Of a DNA stretch of 7,619 bases, positions 1 to 5,856 are shown piece by piece; positions within the stretch are counted from its first letter, which is position 1, and each line of letters opens with the position of its first letter. The notes under the pieces are model-generated. The model did not search any database and was not told the DNA's origin. It saw only the letters and a program-made list of their open reading frames with translations. Made by a program: the position numbers and the translations under genes. Source of the DNA: Nitrososphaerota archaeon (GTDB lineage Archaea; Thermoproteota; Nitrososphaeria; Nitrososphaerales; CADDZS01); assembly GCA_027314685.1 (NCBI GenBank), contig DAHVAI010000378.1, positions 1 through 7,619 on the forward strand, read 5' to 3'.

Positions 1-387
1 AACGCGACCAGATTCGATTGAGCGAACAATCCCCACTCTGTTGTCAACCTCAATTTCCGCGCCGACTTCGAGTTCGCTCGCTTTTTCACCAAACTTCTTT
101 ACCGCAACCCTGGATACTCTGTTCGGGTCTCTTGCGCCGAACGCCTTCTCCGGAGCAAGCTCCACGTCAAGAGTTTGATTAGCGTCTGCATTTTGCAAAG
201 CTTCGTCTAGTCCCTTCAGAACCCAGCCCTCGCCAATGGCGATCAACCGCGGTTCATAGGTCCTTGTTGGATCCGCATTGCCAGCCTTCTCGGCATCCTC
301 TTTTCTTGTCGTGTCTATTATCTGACCGGTGTCTTTGACCTTCGCAGTGTAATCAGCCAAGATCAAAGTTCCGACTTCTAGCGTCAT
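1..387 (-). CDS. FKBP-type peptidyl-prolyl cis-trans isomerase (SlyD-like), C-terminus cut by window edge
   Basis: A reading frame stays open from an ATG at 387 to the left edge, giving 129 residues without a stop. The order of segments is that of archaeal FKBP/SlyD proteins. A short FKBP N-terminus has the strand ADYTAKVKDTGQIIDTT (11-27, D25 in the substrate pocket). The segment IGEGWVLKGLDEAL (51-64) contains the aromatic pocket residue W55. Then comes the start of the insert-in-flap chaperone domain (about 70-129, with EKAFGARDPNRV and VAVKKFG). The returning FKBP strand and any C-terminal extension lie outside the window. The family catalyses proline isomerisation and acts as a cytoplasmic folding helper. 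No signal peptide or membrane segment is visible. A TATA-like box lies 35 bases before the ATG, so it probably has its own promoter, 42 bases after the aminotransferase stop. Family call is firm; the subtype is less so because the C-terminus is missing. Confidence 0.9.
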   Translation of the reverse strand, partial: MTLEVGTLILADYTAKVKDTGQIIDTTRKEDAEKAGNADPTRTYEPRLIAIGEGWVLKGLDEALQNADANQTLDVELAPEKAFGARDPNRVSRVAVKKFGEKASELEVGAEIEVDNRVGIVRSIESGRV

Positions 388-414
388 TGTAAACGAAACT
401 CTTCCCGTAAACTG

Positions 415-422
415 TTAAAATA
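415..422 (-). promoter_or_regulatory. TATA-like box for the FKBP gene
   Basis: On the minus strand the short gap after the aminotransferase reads GTAAGTATTTTAACAG. The TATTTTAA core begins 35 bases before the FKBP ATG at 387. That distance fits an archaeal TATA box followed by a transcript with a very short leader. Inferred from position and composition only. Confidence 0.4.
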
Positions 423-429
423 CTTACCC

Positions 430-1575
430 TTAGATGAGCGCTTTGAGCGTTTCCCAAGCAGTGGCAAGCGCTTTGTTTGAGTCGCATTCGTATCCGAGAT
501 GATTTAGCGTCTGAGAAATGGCACCAAGAGTCGCAGTGACCATAGTCTGGTCAATCATCCCCATAGAACCCACGCGGAACATCGTACCTTTCAGCTTTCC
601 GAAACCTCCAGCTATGAGCAAGCCGAACTTTTTGTCAAGTGTCGACCTAAAATCTTCGTCTTTGATTCCTGCTGGATACTTGATCCCTACGACGCTATGA
701 GACCTGAATTCCGTCGCAGCGAGCGCCTTCAATCCGAGGGCTTCAAACCCGTTGTAAAACGCGTTGGCACAGACCTCGTGTCTCCTGAATCTATTGTCCA
801 GCCCTTCTTCCAATACAATCTTGAGCGCTTCGTCGAGTGCGAAGAAGAGAGGAATCGCTGGAGTCGCAGGAGTCTCATGATGTTCAGCGAATTTGAAGTA
901 CTTTGGGATGTCAAAGTACTGGTTTCTCGGCTTGACCTCGCGCATCGCCTCTTTTGCCGCTTCACTGAATGAAAGAATAACTACTCCCGGTGGAGCTGCA
1001 AGGCACTTCTGGCTACCTGCAATGCAAACGTCAATTCCAAGCTTCTGTGCAGGAACATCCTCTCCGCCAAGTATGCTAATCGCGTCAACGACAAACAACG
1101 CGCCGTGCTTGCTAGCTATCTCTTTCAGTTCCTTTAGCCGCCTCCAGGTAACACCAGTGGAGGTTTCGTTGAACACAACGCAGAGTGCCTTCACCTTGCT
1201 TGCAGCTTCAAAGGCGTGCTCGATCTCTTCCAGTCGTGGGACAGTGCCGAGGTCTGCTGCAGGCGAGACAACATTCACGCCAGCAAACTTCGCCGTATCG
1301 CCCACCCTCGTCGAAAACTCACCGTATGTCGGTATGATTGCAGTATCACCAGGTTGCAAGATCGAGCCCACAGCTGCATCTACTCCCGCAGTTCCAGAGC
1401 CAGATATTACAACAATCTCATCGTTTGTTTGGAACACTCGCTGTGCATTTGACTGGATTCTCGCGTACAATTCATGGAATTCAGGGCCGCGATGATTTAT
1501 CATAGGAGTCACGAGCGCTTTCATGACGCGATCAGGAACATTTGTCGGGCCAGGAATCATCACTAATTTTGCCAA
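430..1575 (-). CDS. Class V PLP aminotransferase, alanine/serine-glyoxylate (AGXT/SgaA) type
   Basis: This is a complete 381-residue fold-type I PLP enzyme. The N-terminal IPGPTNVP motif (7-14) is typical of alanine-glyoxylate and serine-glyoxylate aminotransferases. SGSGTAG (58-64) forms the phosphate-binding turn. NETSTG (136-141) and VVDAIS (162-167, D164) contact the pyridine ring. The Schiff-base lysine is K190 in GSQK (187-190), and R334 in FRVGSMG (333-339) is the expected substrate carboxylate anchor. Length is normal for the family. It transfers an amino group between small amino acids (Ala, Ser, possibly Asp) and an oxo-acid such as glyoxylate or pyruvate. Archaeal members are poorly tested, so the substrate is open. 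The listed start is TTG at 1575; an ATG five codons later (1560) would still keep the PGPT motif. It follows the small DUF6659-like gene by 42 bases on the same strand. Confidence 0.92.
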   Translation of the reverse strand: MAKLVMIPGPTNVPDRVMKALVTPMINHRGPEFHELYARIQSNAQRVFQTNDEIVVISGSGTAGVDAAVGSILQPGDTAIIPTYGEFSTRVGDTAKFAGVNVVSPAADLGTVPRLEEIEHAFEAASKVKALCVVFNETSTGVTWRRLKELKEIASKHGALFVVDAISILGGEDVPAQKLGIDVCIAGSQKCLAAPPGVVILSFSEAAKEAMREVKPRNQYFDIPKYFKFAEHHETPATPAIPLFFALDEALKIVLEEGLDNRFRRHEVCANAFYNGFEALGLKALAATEFRSHSVVGIKYPAGIKDEDFRSTLDKKFGLLIAGGFGKLKGTMFRVGSMGMIDQTMVTATLGAISQTLNHLGYECDSNKALATAWETLKALI

Positions 1576-1592
1576 AACAGTTCACGAACTAC

Positions 1593-1601
1593 AAGAAAAA
1601 C
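1593..1601 (-). terminator. Possible U-rich archaeal terminator after the DUF6659-like gene
   Basis: The gap between the small gene and the aminotransferase contains GTTTTTCTT on the transcribed strand, starting 17 bases after the TAG stop. Archaeal transcription often ends at such U tracts without a hairpin. The tract is short and could be chance. Confidence 0.2.
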
Positions 1602-1617
1602 TGAGTAACCAATCCAT

Positions 1618-1980
1618 CTAAACTTTTGCTAAAAGCTTGCGTACGGTCTCGGCGACCAATTCAACCTTTTCGATCGGAAAAGAAGATTCCGCGGTCACGA
1701 TTACCAATCCTGCTTCGACAGGTATCATTACGATTTTGAAAGAGTCGTGACTCACTACAGAATATTGTACATGTCCAAAGTAAATAGACCAAGATGCCAT
1801 AGCACCCTTGAAAAATGTAAGATCTCTGACGAGCTGAGATTCTCCAGGGTGGCTGCTGGTTGGATCGCGTAGTTCGCTCATTATCATTCCCTGCCTGTTG
1901 TCCATGAAACCAAAGTAGCGTATACGGTCGTCAAGCAGAAAGATGTCATTCTTCAGCTGGACGTACAGGGCAACGTTCAT
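1618..1980 (-). CDS. Small conserved archaeal protein, DUF6659-like
   Basis: A 120-residue soluble protein with an ATG start at 1980. It opens with alternating hydrophobic strands, then DDRIRYFGFMDNRQGMI (17-33), a variable loop, GHVQYSVV (69-76), and a hydrophobic strand pair FKIVMIPVEAGLVIVTAE (81-98). It ends in an amphipathic helix with PIEKVELVAETVRKLL (102-117). This layout of IR-x-x-GFMD, then G-x-V-x-Y-S, then V-x-x-x-AE and a C-terminal helix resembles a small protein family common in Thaumarchaeota (DUF6659) as I remember it, and might be a Roadblock/longin-like fold. No catalytic or metal motif, signal peptide or membrane span is visible. It sits 36 bases after nadM on the same strand and has its own TATA-like element overlapping the nadM stop. 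Function is unknown; the gene looks real because it fills the gap and has a normal strand/helix pattern. Confidence 0.75.
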   Translation of the reverse strand: MNVALYVQLKNDIFLLDDRIRYFGFMDNRQGMIMSELRDPTSSHPGESQLVRDLTFFKGAMASWSIYFGHVQYSVVSHDSFKIVMIPVEAGLVIVTAESSFPIEKVELVAETVRKLLAKV

Positions 1981-2003
1981 TCACTGATATTTATCGAAGG
2001 TAT

Positions 2004-2018
2004 GAGATAACCGTTTTC
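2004..2018 (-). promoter_or_regulatory. Promoter-like element (GAAAACGGTTATCTC) for the DUF6659-like gene
   Basis: On the minus strand, an AT-rich TTAT core preceded by the purine-rich GAAAACGG (possible BRE) starts about 30 bases before the ATG at 1980 and overlaps the nadM stop codon. The first 12 bases are identical to the element upstream of the IscA-like gene at 4321-4332, at a similar distance from the start. It is a candidate archaeal BRE/TATA pair. Confidence 0.4.
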
Positions 2019-2529
2019 ATCCGTCGAGCGAGTCAAACCGACCTTTCTTTATAATAGGGTCGACTAACTTTGCGACAGAACGTGGCACGAGCTCCTTCCA
2101 GTTAGAACTTTCAAGAATTCTCTTCCTTACTTCAGTAGCAGAGTATTGTGGCCTTTCTAGAAGTGGGGCTTCCACAGTGCGAACTCCTTTCTCCTTGAAT
2201 AATTGCATAGTGAGTTTGTCGTTGGAAAAGACAACCTCATAGTTGGGAACTACCTGATCTATGTATGCGGTCCAGACTGCATGCCCAGATGCGTCCGGGA
2301 CCGGAATGATAAGGTATCTCGATGGATCTATTTTCTCTTCATTGAGCGTGTTCCTTATCATAACGATTCTTTCACCTGCAGTAAATGGATTTCTAGATTC
2401 ATAGCTCTTTTGCGAGCTTCCAACTATGATGTAAAGGTGTTTCACTTGTCTTAGAGCAAATTTCACAGTTGCTAGATGCCCTAAATGAAACGGTTGAAAC
2501 CTTCCTATGAAAAGCCCAGTGTCTTTCAA
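2017..2529 (-). CDS. nadM: Nicotinamide-nucleotide adenylyltransferase (archaeal NadM type)
   Basis: A 170-residue nucleotidyltransferase of normal length for archaeal NMNAT. The signature GRFQPFHLGH (9-18) carries the HxGH adenylyl-transfer histidines H15 and H18. VGSSQKSYESRNPFTAGER (36-54) is the typical nucleotide-binding stretch. FSNDKLT (101-107) and YSATEVRKRI (129-138, the family's ISxTxxR motif) complete the active site. It joins NMN and ATP to make NAD+ and pyrophosphate, the last common step of NAD synthesis, in the cytoplasm. The start is TTG at 2529. An in-frame TGA lies four codons upstream and no ATG is available, and starting here places the GRFQPFH strand where the family has it. 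A GTGATC Shine-Dalgarno match seven bases upstream supports it. It is the first gene of the leftward set and diverges from rtcA. Confidence 0.96.
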   Translation of the reverse strand: MKDTGLFIGRFQPFHLGHLATVKFALRQVKHLYIIVGSSQKSYESRNPFTAGERIVMIRNTLNEEKIDPSRYLIIPVPDASGHAVWTAYIDQVVPNYEVVFSNDKLTMQLFKEKGVRTVEAPLLERPQYSATEVRKRILESSNWKELVPRSVAKLVDPIIKKGRFDSLDG

Positions 2530-2536
2530 TTTGCTT

Positions 2537-2542
2537 GATCAC
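2537..2542 (-). promoter_or_regulatory. Shine-Dalgarno site for nadM
   Basis: The minus strand reads GTGATC, a six-base match to the complement of the archaeal 16S 3' end (GGAGGTGATC). It is spaced seven bases before the TTG start at 2529. It is the clearest ribosome binding site in the window and decides for the TTG. Confidence 0.5.
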
Positions 2543-2547
2543 GTTGC

Positions 2548-2576
2548 AGTGTAGGCGTACTTGTACAATCTACATT
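2548..2576. repeat. Inverted repeat with internal palindrome in the nadM/rtcA divergent region
   Basis: AGTGTAG (2548-2554) pairs with CTACATT (2570-2576) across 15 bases: five Watson-Crick pairs, one G-T and one outer A-T. Inside lies a perfect 8-base palindrome, TTGTACAA (2561-2568), not centred on the outer repeat, and GTAC occurs twice. It could be an operator for either divergent gene or a stem in the nadM leader. Short repeats of this size also arise by chance. Confidence 0.25.
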
Positions 2577-2583
2577 CGACTGC

Positions 2584-2592
2584 GTTAAAAAC
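2584..2592 (+). promoter_or_regulatory. TATA-like box for rtcA (possibly shared with nadM)
   Basis: GTTAAAAAC is the most AT-rich block in the divergent region. It starts 38 bases before the rtcA TTG, fitting a TATA box and a leader of under ten bases. Read on the other strand it is GTTTTTAAC, about 60 bases before nadM, and could serve that gene with a longer leader that would include its Shine-Dalgarno site. Confidence 0.4.
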
Positions 2593-2621
2593 GTCACGCC
2601 AGAATCTCGTGTCGAGTCATT

Positions 2622-3674
2622 TTGGAGTTTCTTGAGATTGATGGTTCATTGGGCGAAGGAGGTGGCCAGATTCTCAGAACCTCGGTAAGTCTATCTTGCG
2701 TGCTTAATCGCCCAATCAAGATTAAGAACATACGCAAGAATAGGAGCACACCAGGACTGAGACCCCAGCACCTACAATCCGTCTTGACTGCGGCAAAGCT
2801 CTGCAATGCCAGGGTATTAGGAGCAAACGTAGGATCCACTGAACTAGAATTCATCCCCGCCGATTCGGTCGATAATTTCATCGGAACAATTGATTGTGGC
2901 ACGGCTGGAAGCATTTCGCTTATTGCGCAGACGATTATTCCGATCTCAATATTCCGCAAAATAAATCTCGATGTAACTCTGCGCGGAGGCACCGAAGTTC
3001 CAAACAGTCCTACAATTGATTACATACAAAAGACAGTTTTGCCAATCTACAGAGAGATGTGCGATATCGACCTGAACATCATCCAGAGAGGATACTATCC
3101 AAAAGGTGGCGGCATCGTTGAGGTCAGATGCTCAAAATCCAAGGATTGTCACTTTTCTTTTGACAACGCTTCAAAGAAATCGAATAAAGTGTCAGTATTG
3201 AGTGTTTCAAGGTCTCTTTCCAGTCATGTTACAAAGAGACAGCTCGAATCAGCAAAGGTGGTTCTCAACAAACAAGGATTGGAGATTGTTTCAGCCGAGA
3301 CAGATAATGAAGGAAACTCCCTTTCACCAGGATCTTCAATTCTAGTTTTCCAAGTTTCTGATTCTTCGCTGATCGGATCTTCGTCACTTGGCGAACGGGG
3401 AAAGCGAAGCGAGATTGTGGGAGAAGAAGCCGCACGTAATTTTACTGAAGAAGCAGTGAACTTACCTAATGTCGACTCGCATTTAGCGGACATGCTGTTG
3501 ACACTGTTCTGCTTTAGAGATAGTTTCAGTTTCACTACTTCTTCAATGACAAACCACTTCAGGACAAATGCAGAAATCGCAAGAAAGATTTCTGGATGTG
3601 CCATCGATTACCACAAGATCGGAGAAGTTTGGCAAGTTTCGGTTACCGGTTCATCCGAAAAGCCTAATAGGTAA
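2622..3674 (+). CDS. rtcA: RNA 3'-terminal phosphate cyclase
   Basis: A complete 350-residue RtcA, close to the usual family length of about 340. Visible family blocks are IDGSLGEGGGQILRTSVSLS (6-25), RSTPGLRPQHLQSV (41-54), CGTAGSISL (92-100), RGYYPKGGGIVEV (156-168), SLGERGKRSEIVGEEAA (255-271) and VDSHLADMLL (284-293). H312 in NHFRTN (311-316) corresponds to the histidine that is adenylated in the bacterial enzyme (HxxTN pattern). It uses ATP to convert RNA 3'-phosphate ends to 2',3'-cyclic phosphates, and takes part in RNA end repair or processing. The start is TTG at 2622, since no other usual start codon lies between it and the in-frame TAA at 2586. No Shine-Dalgarno is visible, but a TATA-like box 38 bases upstream fits a short-leader mRNA. 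The proteasome gene follows by 32 bases and is probably co-transcribed. Confidence 0.96.
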   Translation: MEFLEIDGSLGEGGGQILRTSVSLSCVLNRPIKIKNIRKNRSTPGLRPQHLQSVLTAAKLCNARVLGANVGSTELEFIPADSVDNFIGTIDCGTAGSISLIAQTIIPISIFRKINLDVTLRGGTEVPNSPTIDYIQKTVLPIYREMCDIDLNIIQRGYYPKGGGIVEVRCSKSKDCHFSFDNASKKSNKVSVLSVSRSLSSHVTKRQLESAKVVLNKQGLEIVSAETDNEGNSLSPGSSILVFQVSDSSLIGSSSLGERGKRSEIVGEEAARNFTEEAVNLPNVDSHLADMLLTLFCFRDSFSFTTSSMTNHFRTNAEIARKISGCAIDYHKIGEVWQVSVTGSSEKPNR

Positions 3675-3676
3675 AG

Positions 3677-3706
3677 ATGAAGACGAAAGAAATTAGTTGT
3701 TTCTAG
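3677..3706 (+). other. Nine-codon mini-ORF in frame with and abutting psmB
   Basis: An ATG at 3677 opens nine codons (MKTKEISCF) ending in TAG at 3704-3706, directly followed by the proteasome ATG at 3707 in the same frame. It fills nearly the whole rtcA-psmB gap. It may be a translated leader, an upstream extension closed by a stop, or chance. No Shine-Dalgarno is visible for it. Confidence 0.2.
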
Positions 3707-4321
3707 ATGGCGTTTAACGAAGCTTACATCCCAGGGGCCACTGTTGTTGGCGTAGCTTACAAAGGTGGATTGGTTTTGGGTGCTGAGAGAAGAGTGACAC
3801 TCGGCGGTTTTGTCGTCAGTAAAGTTGCAAAAAAGACGTTCAGAGTAACTGGTTCCGTTGGCGCGGCGTGTGCAGGCCTAATCGGCGACATGCAAGTATT
3901 GATAAAGCAGCTTCAGGCCTATGTGAAGATTCGCGAGCTGGAACTTCGCAGAGCCCTGCCAGCAAACTCTGTTGCAAAGCTTCTATCTGTGATGATGTTT
4001 GAGACAAGATACGCTCCGATGATCACCCAAGTGATGATTGGCGGAGTTGATGAGAAGCCGATGATTTGGATTCTTGATCCTTTAGGATCCATTATCCCAG
4101 ATGATTATGCGGCAGTTGGTTCTGGAGCAGAAATCGCGATCGGTGTCATCGAGAATGGTTACTCTGAGAATCTGTCAGAGGCCCAGGCAAAAGAACTCGC
4201 TGTAAAGGCGATTCGCTCTGCTATCAAGAGAGATGTCACGAGTGGTGACGGAATCGACCTCCTTTACGCGACGAAGGACGGCGTGAGAGAGGAAACTGTT
4301 CCCCTCGTTCAGGCTAACTAG
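3707..4321 (+). CDS. psmB: 20S proteasome beta subunit lacking Thr1 (probably the inactive, crenarchaeal-type beta)
   Basis: A 204-residue Ntn-hydrolase-fold proteasome beta subunit, of typical length. A ten-residue propeptide-like start (MAFNEAYIPG) is followed by ATVVGVAYKGGLVLGAERRV. Counting back from conserved E27 (family Glu/Asp17) and K43 (family Lys33) puts residue 11 at the position of nucleophile Thr1, and it is Ala (codon GCC). E17, K33, the GSGA turn (YAAVGSGA, 129-136) and the RDVTSGDG block (174-181, family D166) are kept. T12 aligns to position 2, not 1. Crenarchaea such as Sulfolobus have two beta subunits, one of which lacks the catalytic threonine, and the C-terminal half (LDPLGSIIPDDYAAVGSGA) resembles that subunit as I remember it. 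Inference: a structural or assembly beta that pairs with a second, active beta encoded elsewhere. It lies 32 bases after rtcA without a clear Shine-Dalgarno. Confidence 0.93.
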   Translation: MAFNEAYIPGATVVGVAYKGGLVLGAERRVTLGGFVVSKVAKKTFRVTGSVGAACAGLIGDMQVLIKQLQAYVKIRELELRRALPANSVAKLLSVMMFETRYAPMITQVMIGGVDEKPMIWILDPLGSIIPDDYAAVGSGAEIAIGVIENGYSENLSEAQAKELAVKAIRSAIKRDVTSGDGIDLLYATKDGVREETVPLVQAN

Positions 4322-4335
4322 AAAACGGTTATATC
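4321..4335 (+). promoter_or_regulatory. Promoter-like element (GAAAACGGTTATATC) for the IscA-like gene
   Basis: TTATAT (4329-4334), preceded by purine-rich GAAAACGG, begins 36 bases before the ATG at 4365 and starts on the last base of the proteasome stop codon. It predicts transcription starting near 4358 and a leader of under ten bases. The first 12 bases recur upstream of the DUF6659-like gene. Confidence 0.5.
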
Positions 4336-4364
4336 CCAAAAGTGCGCAATATTCGCGGTTCGAA

Positions 4365-4760
4365 ATGTCTCTGATTACAGGCACCTCCGAGCAGATTATT
4401 ATCACGGATGCGGCCGTAGATAGGATTAAGCATCTTCTTGTAAAGGAAGGCAAGCCCGAAGCGGGCCTTCGCCTGTATATTTCTGGCGGTGGCTGCGCTG
4501 GCATGTCCTACGGAATGTCCATTGATGACCTCATTTCTAATGATGATGCGGTGGTAAGGACAAAAGGAGTGAAAGTGATTGTAGACAAATTGAGTCTCAT
4601 CTATCTCCGCGGCTCCAAGATTGACTATGTTGAGAACTTGCAAACTTCGGGTTTCCAGATCGACAATCCGAACGCTGCGTCTTCTTGTGGTTGTGGCCTT
4701 TCCTTCAAGGCAAACAAGGAAGCTTCTACAGAAGCGAAAGCTCTGTCCGAGAAAAAGTAG
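4365..4760 (+). CDS. IscA/HesB-family Fe-S cluster assembly (A-type carrier) protein
   Basis: A 131-residue A-type Fe-S carrier. The core starts with IIITDAAVDRIKHLL (11-25) and GLRLYISGGGCAGMSYG (34-50). It ends with SSCGCGLSF (106-114), giving the three cluster/iron ligands of the family: C44, C108 and C110 (C-x63-C-x-C). The YLRGSKIDYVE stretch (80-90) is the usual strand before the second Cys motif. A Lys/Glu-rich tail of about 17 residues follows the CGC motif and is probably disordered. It receives or delivers Fe-S clusters in the cytoplasm. No SUF or ISC partner is in the window. The ATG at 4365 has a TATA-like box 36 bases upstream, so it is probably transcribed on its own despite being only 43 bases after psmB. 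Family is certain; the client proteins are unknown. Confidence 0.95.
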   Translation: MSLITGTSEQIIITDAAVDRIKHLLVKEGKPEAGLRLYISGGGCAGMSYGMSIDDLISNDDAVVRTKGVKVIVDKLSLIYLRGSKIDYVENLQTSGFQIDNPNAASSCGCGLSFKANKEASTEAKALSEKK

Positions 4761-4764
4761 CATC

Positions 4765-4770
4765 ATTTAT
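4765..4770 (+). promoter_or_regulatory. TATA-like box for the first F420-type oxidoreductase
   Basis: ATTTAT lies five bases after the IscA-like stop and 38 bases before the TTG at 4803. The spacing matches the other candidate TATA boxes here. It is a weak sequence match, supported mainly by position. Confidence 0.3.
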
Positions 4771-4802
4771 CTGCCCCTAAAGCGTAGCAAGCGCCGGGAA
4801 AA

Positions 4803-5795
4803 TTGCTGGAACGCTTCGGTGTAACTTTTGACTGGCGCGGCGCGTCGATAGAAGCTATCACAACCATCGCTCTTCAAGCAGATCATTCAGGCTGTGGGTA
4901 TTTCTTTGTTGGAGAGGCGTGGGGTCTAGAAGCCTTCTCCACCGTCGGGCATGTCTTGACCATCACGAAGAGGATCAAAGTAGGTACTGGAGTTGTCAGT
5001 ATCTATTCAAGAACGCCTGCTACGATTGCGATGGCATGCGCAACGCTGAGCCAGCTCGCACCAGGTAGGTTTCTGTTGGGTATTGGCACTAGTGGACAAG
5101 GTCTTGTAGAAGCGTTTCATGGAATTAAGTTCGACAAACCGTTCAAGAGAACTCGAGAATATGTTGATGCGATAAGAAAGATTCAGAGTGGCGAGTTTGT
5201 AGACTATTCCGGTAAATCACAACCTCCAAGGATTCGATTGTTTACAACCCCGGCGATTCCTCCGATACCAACTTATCTCGGAGCGATTGGCGAGAAGAAT
5301 CTTGCATTATCAGGCGAAATAAGCGATGGCGCAATTGTAACTATGTATCCAATTTCAAAACTAGTTCATTGTCGTGATATGGTCAGGCAGGGAAACGCCT
5401 CAAAGAAAGTATTCGCGTTCATTCCGATCAAGATAACAAGTAACGATAGAGAAGAATCTTCCGGTAAAATGGAAGTCTCCAAGCTTGTTTCCTTCTACAT
5501 TTCATCCATGGGCAAATACTACGCCCAGAATTTGATCAAGCTTGGGTACGAAAAACAAGTGAACGAGATAAAGCAGGCTGCGATCGCAGGCGGGACATCC
5601 GAAGCTGCAAGAGTGATTTCTGAGGATTTCTTGAGGGAATTTGGGCTTGTAGGAACGGCTTCACAGATAATCGACAGACTAGCGCGATTTCCTGAAGGTG
5701 TCAACCCGATTCTAGCTTTCAACGCCAGTACAGCAAAAGATGGAGGAGTTGCCGCAAGAGCTATCAGAGAACTTTCTGTGGTGCTCAACAAATGA
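4803..5795 (+). CDS. LLM-class F420-dependent oxidoreductase (Mer-like), copy 1
   Basis: A 330-residue bacterial-luciferase-like TIM barrel, the usual length for Mer-type F420 enzymes. Recognisable blocks are FGVTFDW (5-11), the strand YFFVGEAWGLEAFS (33-46), VGTGVVSIYSRTPATIAMA (60-78), GRFLLGIGTS (88-97), SGEISDGAIVTMYP (170-183) and a C-terminal FGLVGTASQIIDRLARF (280-296) with GVNPILAF (299-306). Relatives include methylene-tetrahydromethanopterin reductase and F420-dependent alcohol and sugar-phosphate dehydrogenases. The substrate cannot be read from sequence. Use of F420 rather than FMN is inferred from the Mer-like pattern and archaeal host. The start is TTG at 4803: an in-frame TAG at 4785 leaves no upstream choice, and FGVTFD is where the family's first beta strand belongs. 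A paralogue follows 61 bases downstream on the same strand. Confidence 0.88.
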   Translation: MLERFGVTFDWRGASIEAITTIALQADHSGCGYFFVGEAWGLEAFSTVGHVLTITKRIKVGTGVVSIYSRTPATIAMACATLSQLAPGRFLLGIGTSGQGLVEAFHGIKFDKPFKRTREYVDAIRKIQSGEFVDYSGKSQPPRIRLFTTPAIPPIPTYLGAIGEKNLALSGEISDGAIVTMYPISKLVHCRDMVRQGNASKKVFAFIPIKITSNDREESSGKMEVSKLVSFYISSMGKYYAQNLIKLGYEKQVNEIKQAAIAGGTSEAARVISEDFLREFGLVGTASQIIDRLARFPEGVNPILAFNASTAKDGGVAARAIRELSVVLNK

Positions 5796-5856
5796 CATAG
5801 GGCTGCCGCACTCAACTTAAACAATCAGGAGTCACTCGGCCTTTCAGCATTTCAAA

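Noticed and set aside
893..1495. A 200-codon plus-strand open frame opposite the aminotransferase.
   Set aside because: It is antisense to a well-conserved gene, has no recognisable domain and a composition expected of a shadow frame.
4357..4366. GGTTCGAAAT resembling a tRNA T-loop just before the IscA-like start.
   Set aside because: No T-stem pairing, no acceptor or anticodon arms, and it overlaps the start codon of a clear gene.
4454..4466. A perfect hairpin, GCCCG-AAG-CGGGC, inside the IscA-like gene.
   Set aside because: It lies in conserved coding sequence, has no U tract after it, and a five-pair stem is easily chance.
5829..5837. GAGTCACTC, a short palindrome in the gap between the two oxidoreductases.
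   Set aside because: Nine bases only, not repeated nearby, and not placed at a recognisable promoter element.
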